NCBI GenBank assembly: GCA_030447725.1
Contig: JAUJOQ010000004.1
Span: 227,231 to 291,230, forward strand
Reading direction: 5' to 3'
Length of the DNA: 64,000 bases
Source of the DNA: Thermoleophilaceae bacterium
GTDB lineage: Bacteria; Actinomycetota; Thermoleophilia; Solirubrobacterales; Thermoleophilaceae
Each line of letters starts with the position of its first letter. Position 1 is the first letter of the stretch. Under the pieces are notes generated by a model. That model did no database searches. It had not been told where the DNA came from and saw nothing but the letters and a program-made list of their open reading frames with translations. The position numbers were made by a program, and so were the translations under genes. Shown piece by piece: positions 37,573-46,001 of this stretch.

Positions 37573-37920
37573 ATGGCCCAGACCAAGAAGAAGCGCCGGC
37601 GCAAGCACCGCGGCACGCCCGCGGGGACGATCGAGCGCGCGGGCAGGACCGGCCAGCCCCGCACCCGCGAAGACGCCAAGAAGATCGCTCGCGAACGCCG
37701 GGTGGCCCGAATCGATCGTGAGCCCACTTGGCGCGGGTCGATCAACCGGGCGGCGATCGCGGCGATCGTCTTCGGCGCCCTGATGATTCTGATCTTCCAG
37801 AGGGCGCCCAGGGATGCCGCGGTGCTGGTGCTGTTCATGTTCCTGCTCTACATCCCGCTCGGGTACGTGACCGATCGGGCGATCTACAACTTTCGCCGGC
37901 GCCGCCAGAGCCAGAGATAA
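37573..37920 (+). CDS. basic-N-terminus small membrane protein
   Basis: MAQTKKKRRRKHRGTPAGTIERAGR...INRAAIAAIVFGALMILIFQ...AAVLVLFMFLLYIPLGYVTDRAIY. Confidence 0.6.
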   Translation: MAQTKKKRRRKHRGTPAGTIERAGRTGQPRTREDAKKIARERRVARIDREPTWRGSINRAAIAAIVFGALMILIFQRAPRDAAVLVLFMFLLYIPLGYVTDRAIYNFRRRRQSQR

Positions 37921-37925
37921 CCCAC

Positions 37926-38564
37926 ATGGACGTGCGTGTGTTCACCGTCGGGATGGTGCAGGAGAACTGCTACCTGCTCCGCCGCGACGGCTCCGACCGG
38001 GCGGTCATCGTCGACCCCGGTGAGGAGGCCGCGCGACTACTGGGGGCAATCGACGAGCTGGGGGTTGAGCTTGACGCGATCCTGCTCACTCACACCCACT
38101 TCGATCACGTGGGCGCGGTTGCGCCGGTGGCGAAGGCGACGGGCGCCGAGGTGTGGGTGCCGGAGATGGAGAAGCCCGTGCTCTCGGACATCAACGCCTT
38201 CGTGCCGTGGCCGGAGTTCGGCCCATTCGAGAGCTGGGACGCCGAGCACACCGTCTCCGGCGGGGAGCGGCTGACACTGGGAGGCTTCGACATCGACGTC
38301 GTGTTCACGCCGGGCCACAGTCCCGGGCACGTGACGTATTCGATCCCCGACGAGAGCGCCATCCTCTCCGGCGACGTCCTGTTCCAGGGCTCGGTGGGAC
38401 GTGTGGACCTGCCAGGTGGCGACTGGCCGACGCTGCTGGGCTCGATCCGGACGCTGCTGGACACGCTCCCGCCGGAGACGACCGTGTACCCCGGCCACAT
38501 GGGCGTCACGACGCTCGGCGCCGAGCGAGCGAGCAATCCCTTCCTGGCCGAGCTGGCCCGGTAG
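37926..38564 (+). CDS. MBL-fold metallo-hydrolase
   Basis: LLTHTHFDHVGAVAPV; TPGHSPGHVTY; YPGHMGVTTLGAER. Confidence 0.9.
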   Translation: MDVRVFTVGMVQENCYLLRRDGSDRAVIVDPGEEAARLLGAIDELGVELDAILLTHTHFDHVGAVAPVAKATGAEVWVPEMEKPVLSDINAFVPWPEFGPFESWDAEHTVSGGERLTLGGFDIDVVFTPGHSPGHVTYSIPDESAILSGDVLFQGSVGRVDLPGGDWPTLLGSIRTLLDTLPPETTVYPGHMGVTTLGAERASNPFLAELAR

Positions 38565-38566
38565 GG

Positions 38567-39811
38567 ATGGCTCCCGCCAAGCTGCAGGCCCCGAAGGGGA
38601 CCTTCGACATCCTGCCGCCCGACGGCCGCCGCCGTGACGCCCTGCGCGCCGTGGCGGACGACCTGCTCGGGCGCGCGGGCTACGACGCCTTCGAGTCCCC
38701 GATCATCGAGGACACGGACCTCTTCGCCCGTGGGGTGGGCACCTCGACGGACATCGTGCAGAAGGAGATGTTCACCTTCGAGGACAAGGGAGGCCGGTCG
38801 CTGACGCTGCGGCCCGAGGGTACTGCGGGGGCCTGCCGCGCCTACGTGGAGCACGGCATGCACAAACGCCCGCAGCCGGTCAAGCTGCGCTACTGGGGCC
38901 CTTTCTTTCGTCACGAGGCGCCGCAGGCCGGCCGCTTTCGCCAGTTCGCGCAGATCGGCGCCGAGGCCCTGGGGTCGGATGACCCCTCGCTGGACGCGGA
39001 GCTGATCCTCCTGCTCGGAGACCTGCTCCAGCGCTCGGGGGTGCAGAGCCGCCTGCGGCTGTCGAGCCTCGGCAACGCCGGCACCCGCGCAGCCTACGGC
39101 GAGCAGCTGCGCGCCCACCTCCGCGATCGCGAGTCCGAGCTGTCGGAGGAGGTACGCGGGCGCATCGACGCCAACCCGCTGCGCGCCTTCGACTCCGACC
39201 ACGAGGGCACCCGAGCGGTGATGGCCGATGCGCCGCGGCTGATCGATGGCCTCGATCGCGAGGATGCCGAGCACTTCGCCGAAGTGCGGGCCATGCTCGA
39301 CGATGCCGCGGTGTCCTACGACCTCGATCCCACCCTGGTCAGGGGCCTCGACTACTACACGCGCACCGTGTTCGAGTTCGAGAGCCGTTCTCTGGGAGCG
39401 CAAAGCGGCGTGGGAGGCGGCGGACGATACGACGGCCTGGTGGAGCGGCTCGGCGGCCCGGCGACGCCTGGGGTGGGCTGGGCGGCCGGCGTGGAGCGGA
39501 TCGTGCTGGCCGGCGACACCGCCTCCGAACACGAGTCGCCGGTCTACGTGGCGATCGCCACCGAGCAGCATCGCCGGGCCGCCTTCGCCCTCGCGCGTGA
39601 GCTGAGGGGGATGGGGGTCGCCGCCCAGGTCGAGCAGGCCGGCCGTTCGATGAAGGGCCAGATGAAGCACGCGGGCCGCCTGGATGCGTCCGCGGTGGTG
39701 ATCGTGGGCGACGAGATCGAGGTCAAGGACATGAGCACGGGCGAGCAGGTGTCGGTGGCGGACGCTGGTGAGGCGGTCGCCGTCGTGGCCGGGGGTGCGA
39801 TGTCCGGATGA
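38567..39811 (+). CDS. hisS: histidyl-tRNA synthetase
   Basis: APKGTFDILPPDGRRRDALR; LRPEGTAGACRAY; YWGPFFRHEAPQAGRFRQF; LVRGLDYYTRTVFEF. Confidence 0.95.
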   Translation: MAPAKLQAPKGTFDILPPDGRRRDALRAVADDLLGRAGYDAFESPIIEDTDLFARGVGTSTDIVQKEMFTFEDKGGRSLTLRPEGTAGACRAYVEHGMHKRPQPVKLRYWGPFFRHEAPQAGRFRQFAQIGAEALGSDDPSLDAELILLLGDLLQRSGVQSRLRLSSLGNAGTRAAYGEQLRAHLRDRESELSEEVRGRIDANPLRAFDSDHEGTRAVMADAPRLIDGLDREDAEHFAEVRAMLDDAAVSYDLDPTLVRGLDYYTRTVFEFESRSLGAQSGVGGGGRYDGLVERLGGPATPGVGWAAGVERIVLAGDTASEHESPVYVAIATEQHRRAAFALARELRGMGVAAQVEQAGRSMKGQMKHAGRLDASAVVIVGDEIEVKDMSTGEQVSVADAGEAVAVVAGGAMSG

Positions 39812-41547
39812 CCGACACCTTCGACAACCGCTTCCGCAGCGCGTGGGCGGGCGAGGTCCGCCCTGAGCAAGCCGGTGAGGACCTGAGGGTCGCCGGCTGG
39901 GTGCACCGCCGGCGCGACCACGGCGGCCTGATCTTCATCGACCTGCGTGACCGCGAAGGCATTCTGCAGCTTGTGGTTCACCCAGAGCATGCCTCGACGG
40001 CGCACGAGGCGGCGAAGGCGCTGCGGGCCGAGGACGTGATCAGCGTCTCCGGCAAGCTGGTGGAGCGCGAGGAGGGCACCGTCAACCCGGATCTGCCCAC
40101 CGGCGAGGTCGAGCTCGAGGTGGCCTCATTCGACCTGCTCGCCGACGCGCAGACGCCGCCGTTTCAGGTCGACGAGGACGAGCCGGTGAGCGAGGAGCTG
40201 CGGCTGCGCTACCGCTACCTCGACCTGCGCAAGCCGCGGATGGCCGAGGCGATCGTGCTGCGCCACCGCGTGACCTCGACGATCCGACGCTACTTCGAGA
40301 AGGCCGGCTTCCTCGAGGTGGAGACGCCGATGCTCACCCGCTCCACCCCGGAGGGAGCGCGGGACTACCTCGTGCCAAACCGCCGCCAGCCGGGCACCTG
40401 GTACGCGCTGCCCCAGTCGCCCCAGCTCTTCAAGCAGCTGCTGATGATGGGCGGCCTGGAGCGCTACTTCCAGATCGTGCGCTGCTTTCGCGACGAGGAC
40501 TTCCGCGCCGACCGCCAGCCGGAGTTCACGCAGCTGGATGTGGAGATGTCCTTCGTGGAGGAGGACGACGTGATGGCCGTTTGCGACGCTCTGATGCCCG
40601 AGGTGCTGGCCCTGGGGGGCATCGAGCTCGGAGGCCCGATCGAGCGAATCCCATACGACGAGGCGCTGCTGCGCTACGGCACCGACCGTCCCGACCGCCG
40701 GATAGCGATCGAGATCGAAGACCTCGGGCAGGTGTTCGCGTCATCGACGTTCAAGGTGTTCTCCGCCGCGCTCGAGGGCGGCGGCGTCGTGCGCGGGATG
40801 AGTGCGACCGGCGAGTTCCCGCGCAGCCGGTTCGACGCGCTCACCGAGAAGGCGCAGTCAATCGGCGCCAAGGGCTTGGTCTGGGGCGTGGTGGAGGCGG
40901 ACGGCTGGCGCTCCCCGGTGGCCAAGTTTCTCTCGGAGGAGGAGATCGCGGGCCTGATAGCGGCCACCGGCGCCGAGGTGGGCGACGCGATCCTCGTGGT
41001 TGCCGACGAGCCCGCCACCGCCGCGCGGGTGCTCGGCGAGCTGCGCCTCGACGTCGGCGTGCCGCGCGAGGGCCATGACCTGCTGTGGGTCACAGACTTC
41101 CCGATGTTCGACTGGAACTCCGACGAGCGCCGCTACGACGCCCTCCACCATCCCTTCACCGCGCCGAGCGGGGACCTCGACGCCGACCCCGGCGCGTGGA
41201 GGAGCCGCGCCTACGACCTGGTGTGGAACGGCACCGAGCTCGGCGGGGGGTCCATCCGCATAAACACGCCCGACGTGCAGTCCAAGGTCTTCGCCGCACT
41301 CGGGATGTCGGAGGAGCAGGCCCGCGAGCAGTTCGGCTTCCTGCTCGAGGCGCTGACCTACGGCACGCCCCCGCACGGGGGCATCGCCTTCGGCATCGAC
41401 CGGATGGTGGCGCTGCTCGGTGGGCGCTCCTCCATCCGTGACGTGATCGCCTTCCCGAAGGCCGCCAGCGGAGCCGATCCGCTCACCGGCGCCCCAGCCG
41501 GGGTGGACGATCGCCAGCTGCGCGAGCTGGGCCTGCGATATGCCTGA
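39808..41547 (+). CDS. aspS: aspartyl-tRNA synthetase
   Basis: VAGWVHRRRDHGGLIFIDLRDREG; FLEVETPMLTRSTPEGARDYLVP; DEDFRADRQPEFTQLDVEMSF; GIAFGIDRMVALL. Confidence 0.96.
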   Translation: MTDTFDNRFRSAWAGEVRPEQAGEDLRVAGWVHRRRDHGGLIFIDLRDREGILQLVVHPEHASTAHEAAKALRAEDVISVSGKLVEREEGTVNPDLPTGEVELEVASFDLLADAQTPPFQVDEDEPVSEELRLRYRYLDLRKPRMAEAIVLRHRVTSTIRRYFEKAGFLEVETPMLTRSTPEGARDYLVPNRRQPGTWYALPQSPQLFKQLLMMGGLERYFQIVRCFRDEDFRADRQPEFTQLDVEMSFVEEDDVMAVCDALMPEVLALGGIELGGPIERIPYDEALLRYGTDRPDRRIAIEIEDLGQVFASSTFKVFSAALEGGGVVRGMSATGEFPRSRFDALTEKAQSIGAKGLVWGVVEADGWRSPVAKFLSEEEIAGLIAATGAEVGDAILVVADEPATAARVLGELRLDVGVPREGHDLLWVTDFPMFDWNSDERRYDALHHPFTAPSGDLDADPGAWRSRAYDLVWNGTELGGGSIRINTPDVQSKVFAALGMSEEQAREQFGFLLEALTYGTPPHGGIAFGIDRMVALLGGRSSIRDVIAFPKAASGADPLTGAPAGVDDRQLRELGLRYA

Positions 41548-41805
41548 CACGGGGCGCCGGCGCTGCTAGCGTCCCGTCTGGCTCGAACTTGTACGCCAGC
41601 CGGCTCATCTATGTTGAGCCAACACCACTGGAGTGGGAGTCCGACTCGGGGCGTTTCCAGGCTTTCGCAGTCAGGGCCGCGCCGGAGGACACCCAAGCTT
41701 GCCAACGCAGGCCCAACTCCCGAGGCGGCAGCGGCAGGTTGGGGCCATCCAGAAGCTCCAGATCATCGGCGGGCCTTTCGGCGGGCAGCACTTATCCTCA
41801 GGCCG

Positions 41806-43260
41806 ATGGCTGATTCCCTGCGCGACCACCTCGAAAGTCCGCGCGGCCGGGGCGTGTTGGCGTGCGCCCCCCACACCGGCGCAGCAGGAGGCGCCCCTTG
41901 CGGCGACATCGTGCGGATCTCGGTACGCGTGGAGGGCGACCGGGTCGTGGAGGCCGGCTTCGAGGCCGGCGGCTGTGCGGCGGCGCGCGCGGCCGGCAGC
42001 GCTACGGTCGAGATGGTGGAGGGCGCGCCGCTGCTGGACGCCGCGTCGGTGACCCCCGCGGCGATCGCGTCAGAGCTCGGCGGACTCTCCCCTGTGGCGG
42101 CTCACGCCGCCGACCTGGCGGCCGACGCCCTGCACCGGGCCCTCGGGCTGGCCGCGCGCGACGGCGCCGCATCTATAACGCCCGACCCCGGCCGTACCCT
42201 GGTCGCGATGAGCGGAGGGGTCGACAGCGCCGCCGCCGCCCAGCTGGCGCTGGAGGCAGGCGAGCAGGTGCTGGCGGTGACGCTGGAGCTGTGGTCGGAC
42301 CCCGGCACCGACGGGGAGCGCAGCTGCTGCTCGCCGCAGGCGGTCACGGGCGCCCGGGCGCTGGCGCATGGCATGGGCATCCCCCACCTCACGCTCGACC
42401 TCCGCGACCAGTTCCGGACCGCGGTGGTCGACGACTTCCTGGCCGGCTACGCGGCGGGTGGCACCCCGAACCCCTGCGTGCGCTGCAATGGCCTGGTGCG
42501 CTTCGACTTCATGCTGGCACTGGCGCGACGGCTGGGCGCGGCACGCCTGGTCACCGGCCACTACGCCCGGATAGCCGGTGACGCCGAGGGGCTGCTGGTG
42601 CAGGCCGGCGTCGATCCCGTCAAGGACCAGAGCTACGTGCTGGCCCGGCTCACCGGCTCAGAGCTCGAGCGTCTGCGCTTCCCCCTCGGCGAGCTGGAAA
42701 AGCGGCGGGTGCGCGAGCTGGCGCGGCAGGCGGGGCTGCCAGTGGCCGAGAAGCGCGAGAGCCAGGACCTCTGCTTTCTCGCGGGTACGGGTACGCGCGA
42801 CTTCATGCGCCGCCACGGTGGGGGGACGGTTGGCGCCGCGGCGGTGAGTGGCGACATCGTCGATCGCGACGGCCGCGTGCTCGGACGCCACGGCGGGCAT
42901 CAGGGCTTCACCGTCGGGCAGCGGCGGGGGATCGGCGTCTCCGCCCGCGAGCCTCTCTACGTGCTGTCCAAGGACGCGCGGCGCAACCGCGTGGTGGTGG
43001 GGCCGCGCGCGGCCCTTGCCACGCGCAGGGTCGGTCTGGGGCCGGTGCGGCTGCACCGGCGCGGGGCGGCGGTCCAAGCCGTACGCGTGCGCTATGGCGC
43101 ACCGTCGATGTCGTGCGCCGCCGCCGATGTCCGCGCGGGCGGGCATGCGAGCCTCGAGCTCGAGCTGGACCGCGAGGTGCGGGGTGCGGCGCCCGGCCAG
43201 ACGGCGTGCCTGATGCGCGGCGACCTCGTGGTGGGCTGGGGGACGATCGCCGGTGGCTGA
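41806..43260 (+). CDS. mnmA: tRNA 2-thiouridylase MnmA with N-terminal IscU/NifU-like domain
   Basis: N-terminus HTGAAGGAPCGDIVRISVRVEGDRVVEAGFEAGGCAAARAAGSATVEMVEG; C-terminus VAMSGGVDSAAAAQL, GTPNPCVRCNGLVRFDFM, LVTGHYARI, KDQSYVLARL, ESQDLCFL. Confidence 0.9.
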   Translation: MADSLRDHLESPRGRGVLACAPHTGAAGGAPCGDIVRISVRVEGDRVVEAGFEAGGCAAARAAGSATVEMVEGAPLLDAASVTPAAIASELGGLSPVAAHAADLAADALHRALGLAARDGAASITPDPGRTLVAMSGGVDSAAAAQLALEAGEQVLAVTLELWSDPGTDGERSCCSPQAVTGARALAHGMGIPHLTLDLRDQFRTAVVDDFLAGYAAGGTPNPCVRCNGLVRFDFMLALARRLGAARLVTGHYARIAGDAEGLLVQAGVDPVKDQSYVLARLTGSELERLRFPLGELEKRRVRELARQAGLPVAEKRESQDLCFLAGTGTRDFMRRHGGGTVGAAAVSGDIVDRDGRVLGRHGGHQGFTVGQRRGIGVSAREPLYVLSKDARRNRVVVGPRAALATRRVGLGPVRLHRRGAAVQAVRVRYGAPSMSCAAADVRAGGHASLELELDREVRGAAPGQTACLMRGDLVVGWGTIAGG

Positions 43261-43642
43261 TCGGATCGTCATCGAGGCTCCGTTGGACGAGACCTATGGG
43301 CCCGTCGTCCGTCTGATCGTCAGCGGCATCGCAGAACGCGCGAACTTCGGCTTCGAGGCGATGGACGATCTGCAGCTGGCCATCGAGCGGCTCCTGGCCG
43401 AGGCGGGCTCCGACGGCCGTGTGACCATGAGCTTCGAGCTTGTCCAGGGCCGCATCCGGACCAGGATCGGTCCGCTGCCGGAGACCGGGCTTGCCGACGC
43501 GCTGCAGGATACGGACGTCACACCGGGCCGATTGTCGCTCCGCCAGATCCTGGACACCGTGGTGGACTCCTTCGGAGTCGACGCCGCGATCGACGGCGCG
43601 ATCGTCGTGCGGCTCGAGAAACTGGTGGCGGCCGCGCCGTGA
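43253..43642 (+). CDS. anti-sigma factor/HATPase-like regulator (RsbW-like)
   Basis: IVSGIAERANFGFEAMDDLQLAIERLLAEA; overlaps downstream SigB/SigF-family gene. Confidence 0.65.
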   Translation: MADRIVIEAPLDETYGPVVRLIVSGIAERANFGFEAMDDLQLAIERLLAEAGSDGRVTMSFELVQGRIRTRIGPLPETGLADALQDTDVTPGRLSLRQILDTVVDSFGVDAAIDGAIVVRLEKLVAAAP

Positions 43643-44400
43643 GACACGCCGGCGACGACGCGAAGGCACGCGCCCGCGTCGAGGATCGTGAGCTGTTGCG
43701 CCTCTGCCGCGAGGAGGGCGACAGCAAGGCCCGCGAGCAGCTCGTGCAGCGCCATCTGCCGCTGGTGCGCTCCCTGGCGCGGCGCTACGCCGGCAGGGGC
43801 GAGCCGCTCGAGGACATCGAGCAGGTCGGGGCGATTGGACTGCTGAAGGCGATCGACCGCTTCGAGCTCGAGCGCGACGTGTCCTTGACCACCTATGCCA
43901 CCCCCAACGTGGTGGGTGAGATAAAGCGCCACTTTCGCGACAAGGGATGGGCGATCAGGGTGCCGCGGGCCCTGCAGGAGCTGCACGCCAAGATGTCTCC
44001 CACGATTGAGCGGCTGACCTCCAAGCTGGGCCGCTCGCCGAGCGTTGGAGAGATCGCGACCGCGCTTGGGGCAACGCCGGAGGAGGTGCTCGAGGCGTTG
44101 GAGGTCGGCTCGGCCTACACCACCCTCTCGCTGTCGGCATCGCCTCAGGGCGCAGAGGGGGACTCCGATCCGCTGGACGCGATCGGAGAGGAGGACGTCG
44201 GCTTCGAGCGGTCCGAGGACAGGGTCTCGCTGGCGCCGGCACTCGGCATCCTTCCTCCCCGGGAGCGCGAGATCCTGCGCATGCGCTTCGAGGATGGACT
44301 GCCCCAGACCCAGATCGCCGACCGGGTCGGCCTCTCCCAGATGCACGTCTCACGCCTGATCCGGAAGTCGCTGGCCGTGATGCGCGACGAACTGCAGTGA
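43639..44400 (+). CDS. SigB/SigF-family RNA polymerase sigma factor
   Basis: LVQRHLPLVRSLARRYAGRGEPLEDIEQVGAIGLLKAIDRFE...TYATPNVVGEIKRHFRDKGWAIRVPR; C-terminal region 4 helix-turn-helix. Confidence 0.92.
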   Translation: MRHAGDDAKARARVEDRELLRLCREEGDSKAREQLVQRHLPLVRSLARRYAGRGEPLEDIEQVGAIGLLKAIDRFELERDVSLTTYATPNVVGEIKRHFRDKGWAIRVPRALQELHAKMSPTIERLTSKLGRSPSVGEIATALGATPEEVLEALEVGSAYTTLSLSASPQGAEGDSDPLDAIGEEDVGFERSEDRVSLAPALGILPPREREILRMRFEDGLPQTQIADRVGLSQMHVSRLIRKSLAVMRDELQ

Positions 44401-45974
44401 ACATCGGCGCGGCCTACCGCGCTCGCGCGCTCTCCTTCCTGCTGATCGTCGGCGCCCTGATCGGCGTGGGCTGCTCTCCCGGCGGCCAGCCCGAGCTCAG
44501 TGGCGCGCGCGAGGGTGGCTCGGTCTCCGTGGCGCTGGCTTCGGCTCCCGACAGCCTCGATCCCGCCGTGGCCGCCTCGCCGACCGCGCTGCAGGCGCTC
44601 TGGCTCTCACACACTCCTGTGCTCACGTACGCGCGGGGCGAGGGGGAGGCGGGAACCCAGGTCATTCCCGGCCTGGCCGTAGACATGCCCGAGGTATCGG
44701 ACGGCGGGCGCACCGTGAAGCTCCGGCTCCGCCAGGGGCTGCGGTACTCCGACGGACGGCGGGTGGTGGCCGGCGACTTCGAGCGCGCGATCAAGCGTGC
44801 CCTGCGCCTCAACGTCCACGGCCTCGATCTGTTCGGCGACATCAAGGGTGCGCGCCGCTACTCCCGGTCCCTGCTTGCGGGAGCGGACATAGCCGGCATC
44901 TCGGCCGATGGGCGGACCGGCGAAGTGCGGATCGACCTGCGCCGGCCCGATCCCGACCTTACCCATTCGCTGGCGCAGCCGATGGCTGCGCCGGTGCCCG
45001 CCGGCACCCCCATGCGCGACCTGAGCAGCCGGCCGCCTTCCGGGGTGGGCCCATACAGGTCCGTGCCCGCTCGCCCCGGCACGGCCTTCGTGCTCGAACG
45101 CCGACGCGGCTTCCGCCTGCCGGGGGTGGCCGCCGGCCTCGTGGACGAGGTCTCGGGCGAGGTGATCCGCGACGCCGGTGCGCAGTCGCAGGCGGCTATC
45201 GACAGCCGCGTCGACGTAGCCGAGGGCGAGCCCCCCGTCAACCTGGTGGCACGAATCCGCTCCGAGCTCAAGGATCGCTATTCAGAGCACCTCACGCTCG
45301 CCCTCGACTACCTGGCCATGGATGTGAGCCGGCCGCCGTTCGCCGGCGAGGACATGCGCCGGGCTGTGAGCTACGCGATCGACGAGACCGCGCTCGAGCG
45401 CCTGCGGGACGGGTTCCTCGCGCCCACCTGCAACGTGGTGCCGCCACAGGTCGTGGGCTACCGGGCGCTCGATCCCTGCCCCTACGGCGAGCGGGAGCAG
45501 AACTCGGACGTGGTCAGGGCGCGCGAGCTCGTGAAGGACTCCGCGCGGCGGCCTCCACCGGTGATCGTGTCCGCCGAGGGCAGGCGCGCCGCAGCGCTGG
45601 AGCGCTACCTGGTCCGCACCCTCGACAAGGTCGGCTTCCGCGCCCGGCGCGCTCGCACCGCAGGCGAGCAAACCCAGGCTCAGGTCTCATTCGCGCGGGT
45701 GGAGCCGGTCCTGCCGCTGCCTGGGCGCTACCTCGAGGTCGTGGACGACAGCGTCCTGGATCGCCGCATCGATCTACTCGGGCGCGAGGCCCCGGCCCAG
45801 GACTCGGCCGACGACTGGGCGGCTCTCGATCTTGAGGTGGTGGAGGGAGCGGAGGTCGCCCCCTACGGCGTCGAGACCGTCGGCGTGCTGATGTCCGAGC
45901 GGATGGACCCCGAGAACTGTTTGCTCTATCACCCCGTCTTCGGCCTCGACTGGTCGAGCCTCTGCCTGCGCTGA
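44397..45974 (+). CDS. ABC transporter substrate-binding protein, family 5 (lipoprotein)
   Basis: LLIVGALIGVGCSPGG lipobox; GGSVSVALASAPDSLDPAVA...; RLRQGLRYSDGRRVVAGDFERAIKRAL. Confidence 0.82.
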   Translation: MNIGAAYRARALSFLLIVGALIGVGCSPGGQPELSGAREGGSVSVALASAPDSLDPAVAASPTALQALWLSHTPVLTYARGEGEAGTQVIPGLAVDMPEVSDGGRTVKLRLRQGLRYSDGRRVVAGDFERAIKRALRLNVHGLDLFGDIKGARRYSRSLLAGADIAGISADGRTGEVRIDLRRPDPDLTHSLAQPMAAPVPAGTPMRDLSSRPPSGVGPYRSVPARPGTAFVLERRRGFRLPGVAAGLVDEVSGEVIRDAGAQSQAAIDSRVDVAEGEPPVNLVARIRSELKDRYSEHLTLALDYLAMDVSRPPFAGEDMRRAVSYAIDETALERLRDGFLAPTCNVVPPQVVGYRALDPCPYGEREQNSDVVRARELVKDSARRPPPVIVSAEGRRAAALERYLVRTLDKVGFRARRARTAGEQTQAQVSFARVEPVLPLPGRYLEVVDDSVLDRRIDLLGREAPAQDSADDWAALDLEVVEGAEVAPYGVETVGVLMSERMDPENCLLYHPVFGLDWSSLCLR

Positions 45975-46001
45975 AGTGCGGTCCACCTAGACTCCGAGCC
46001 G

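Noticed and set aside
41589-41813. 74-aa ORF in the aspS-mnmA intergenic region (MYASRLIYVEPTPLEWESDSGRFQAF...)
   Set aside because: No recognisable family and no strong RBS; may be a decayed fragment or untranslated leader, not supportable.
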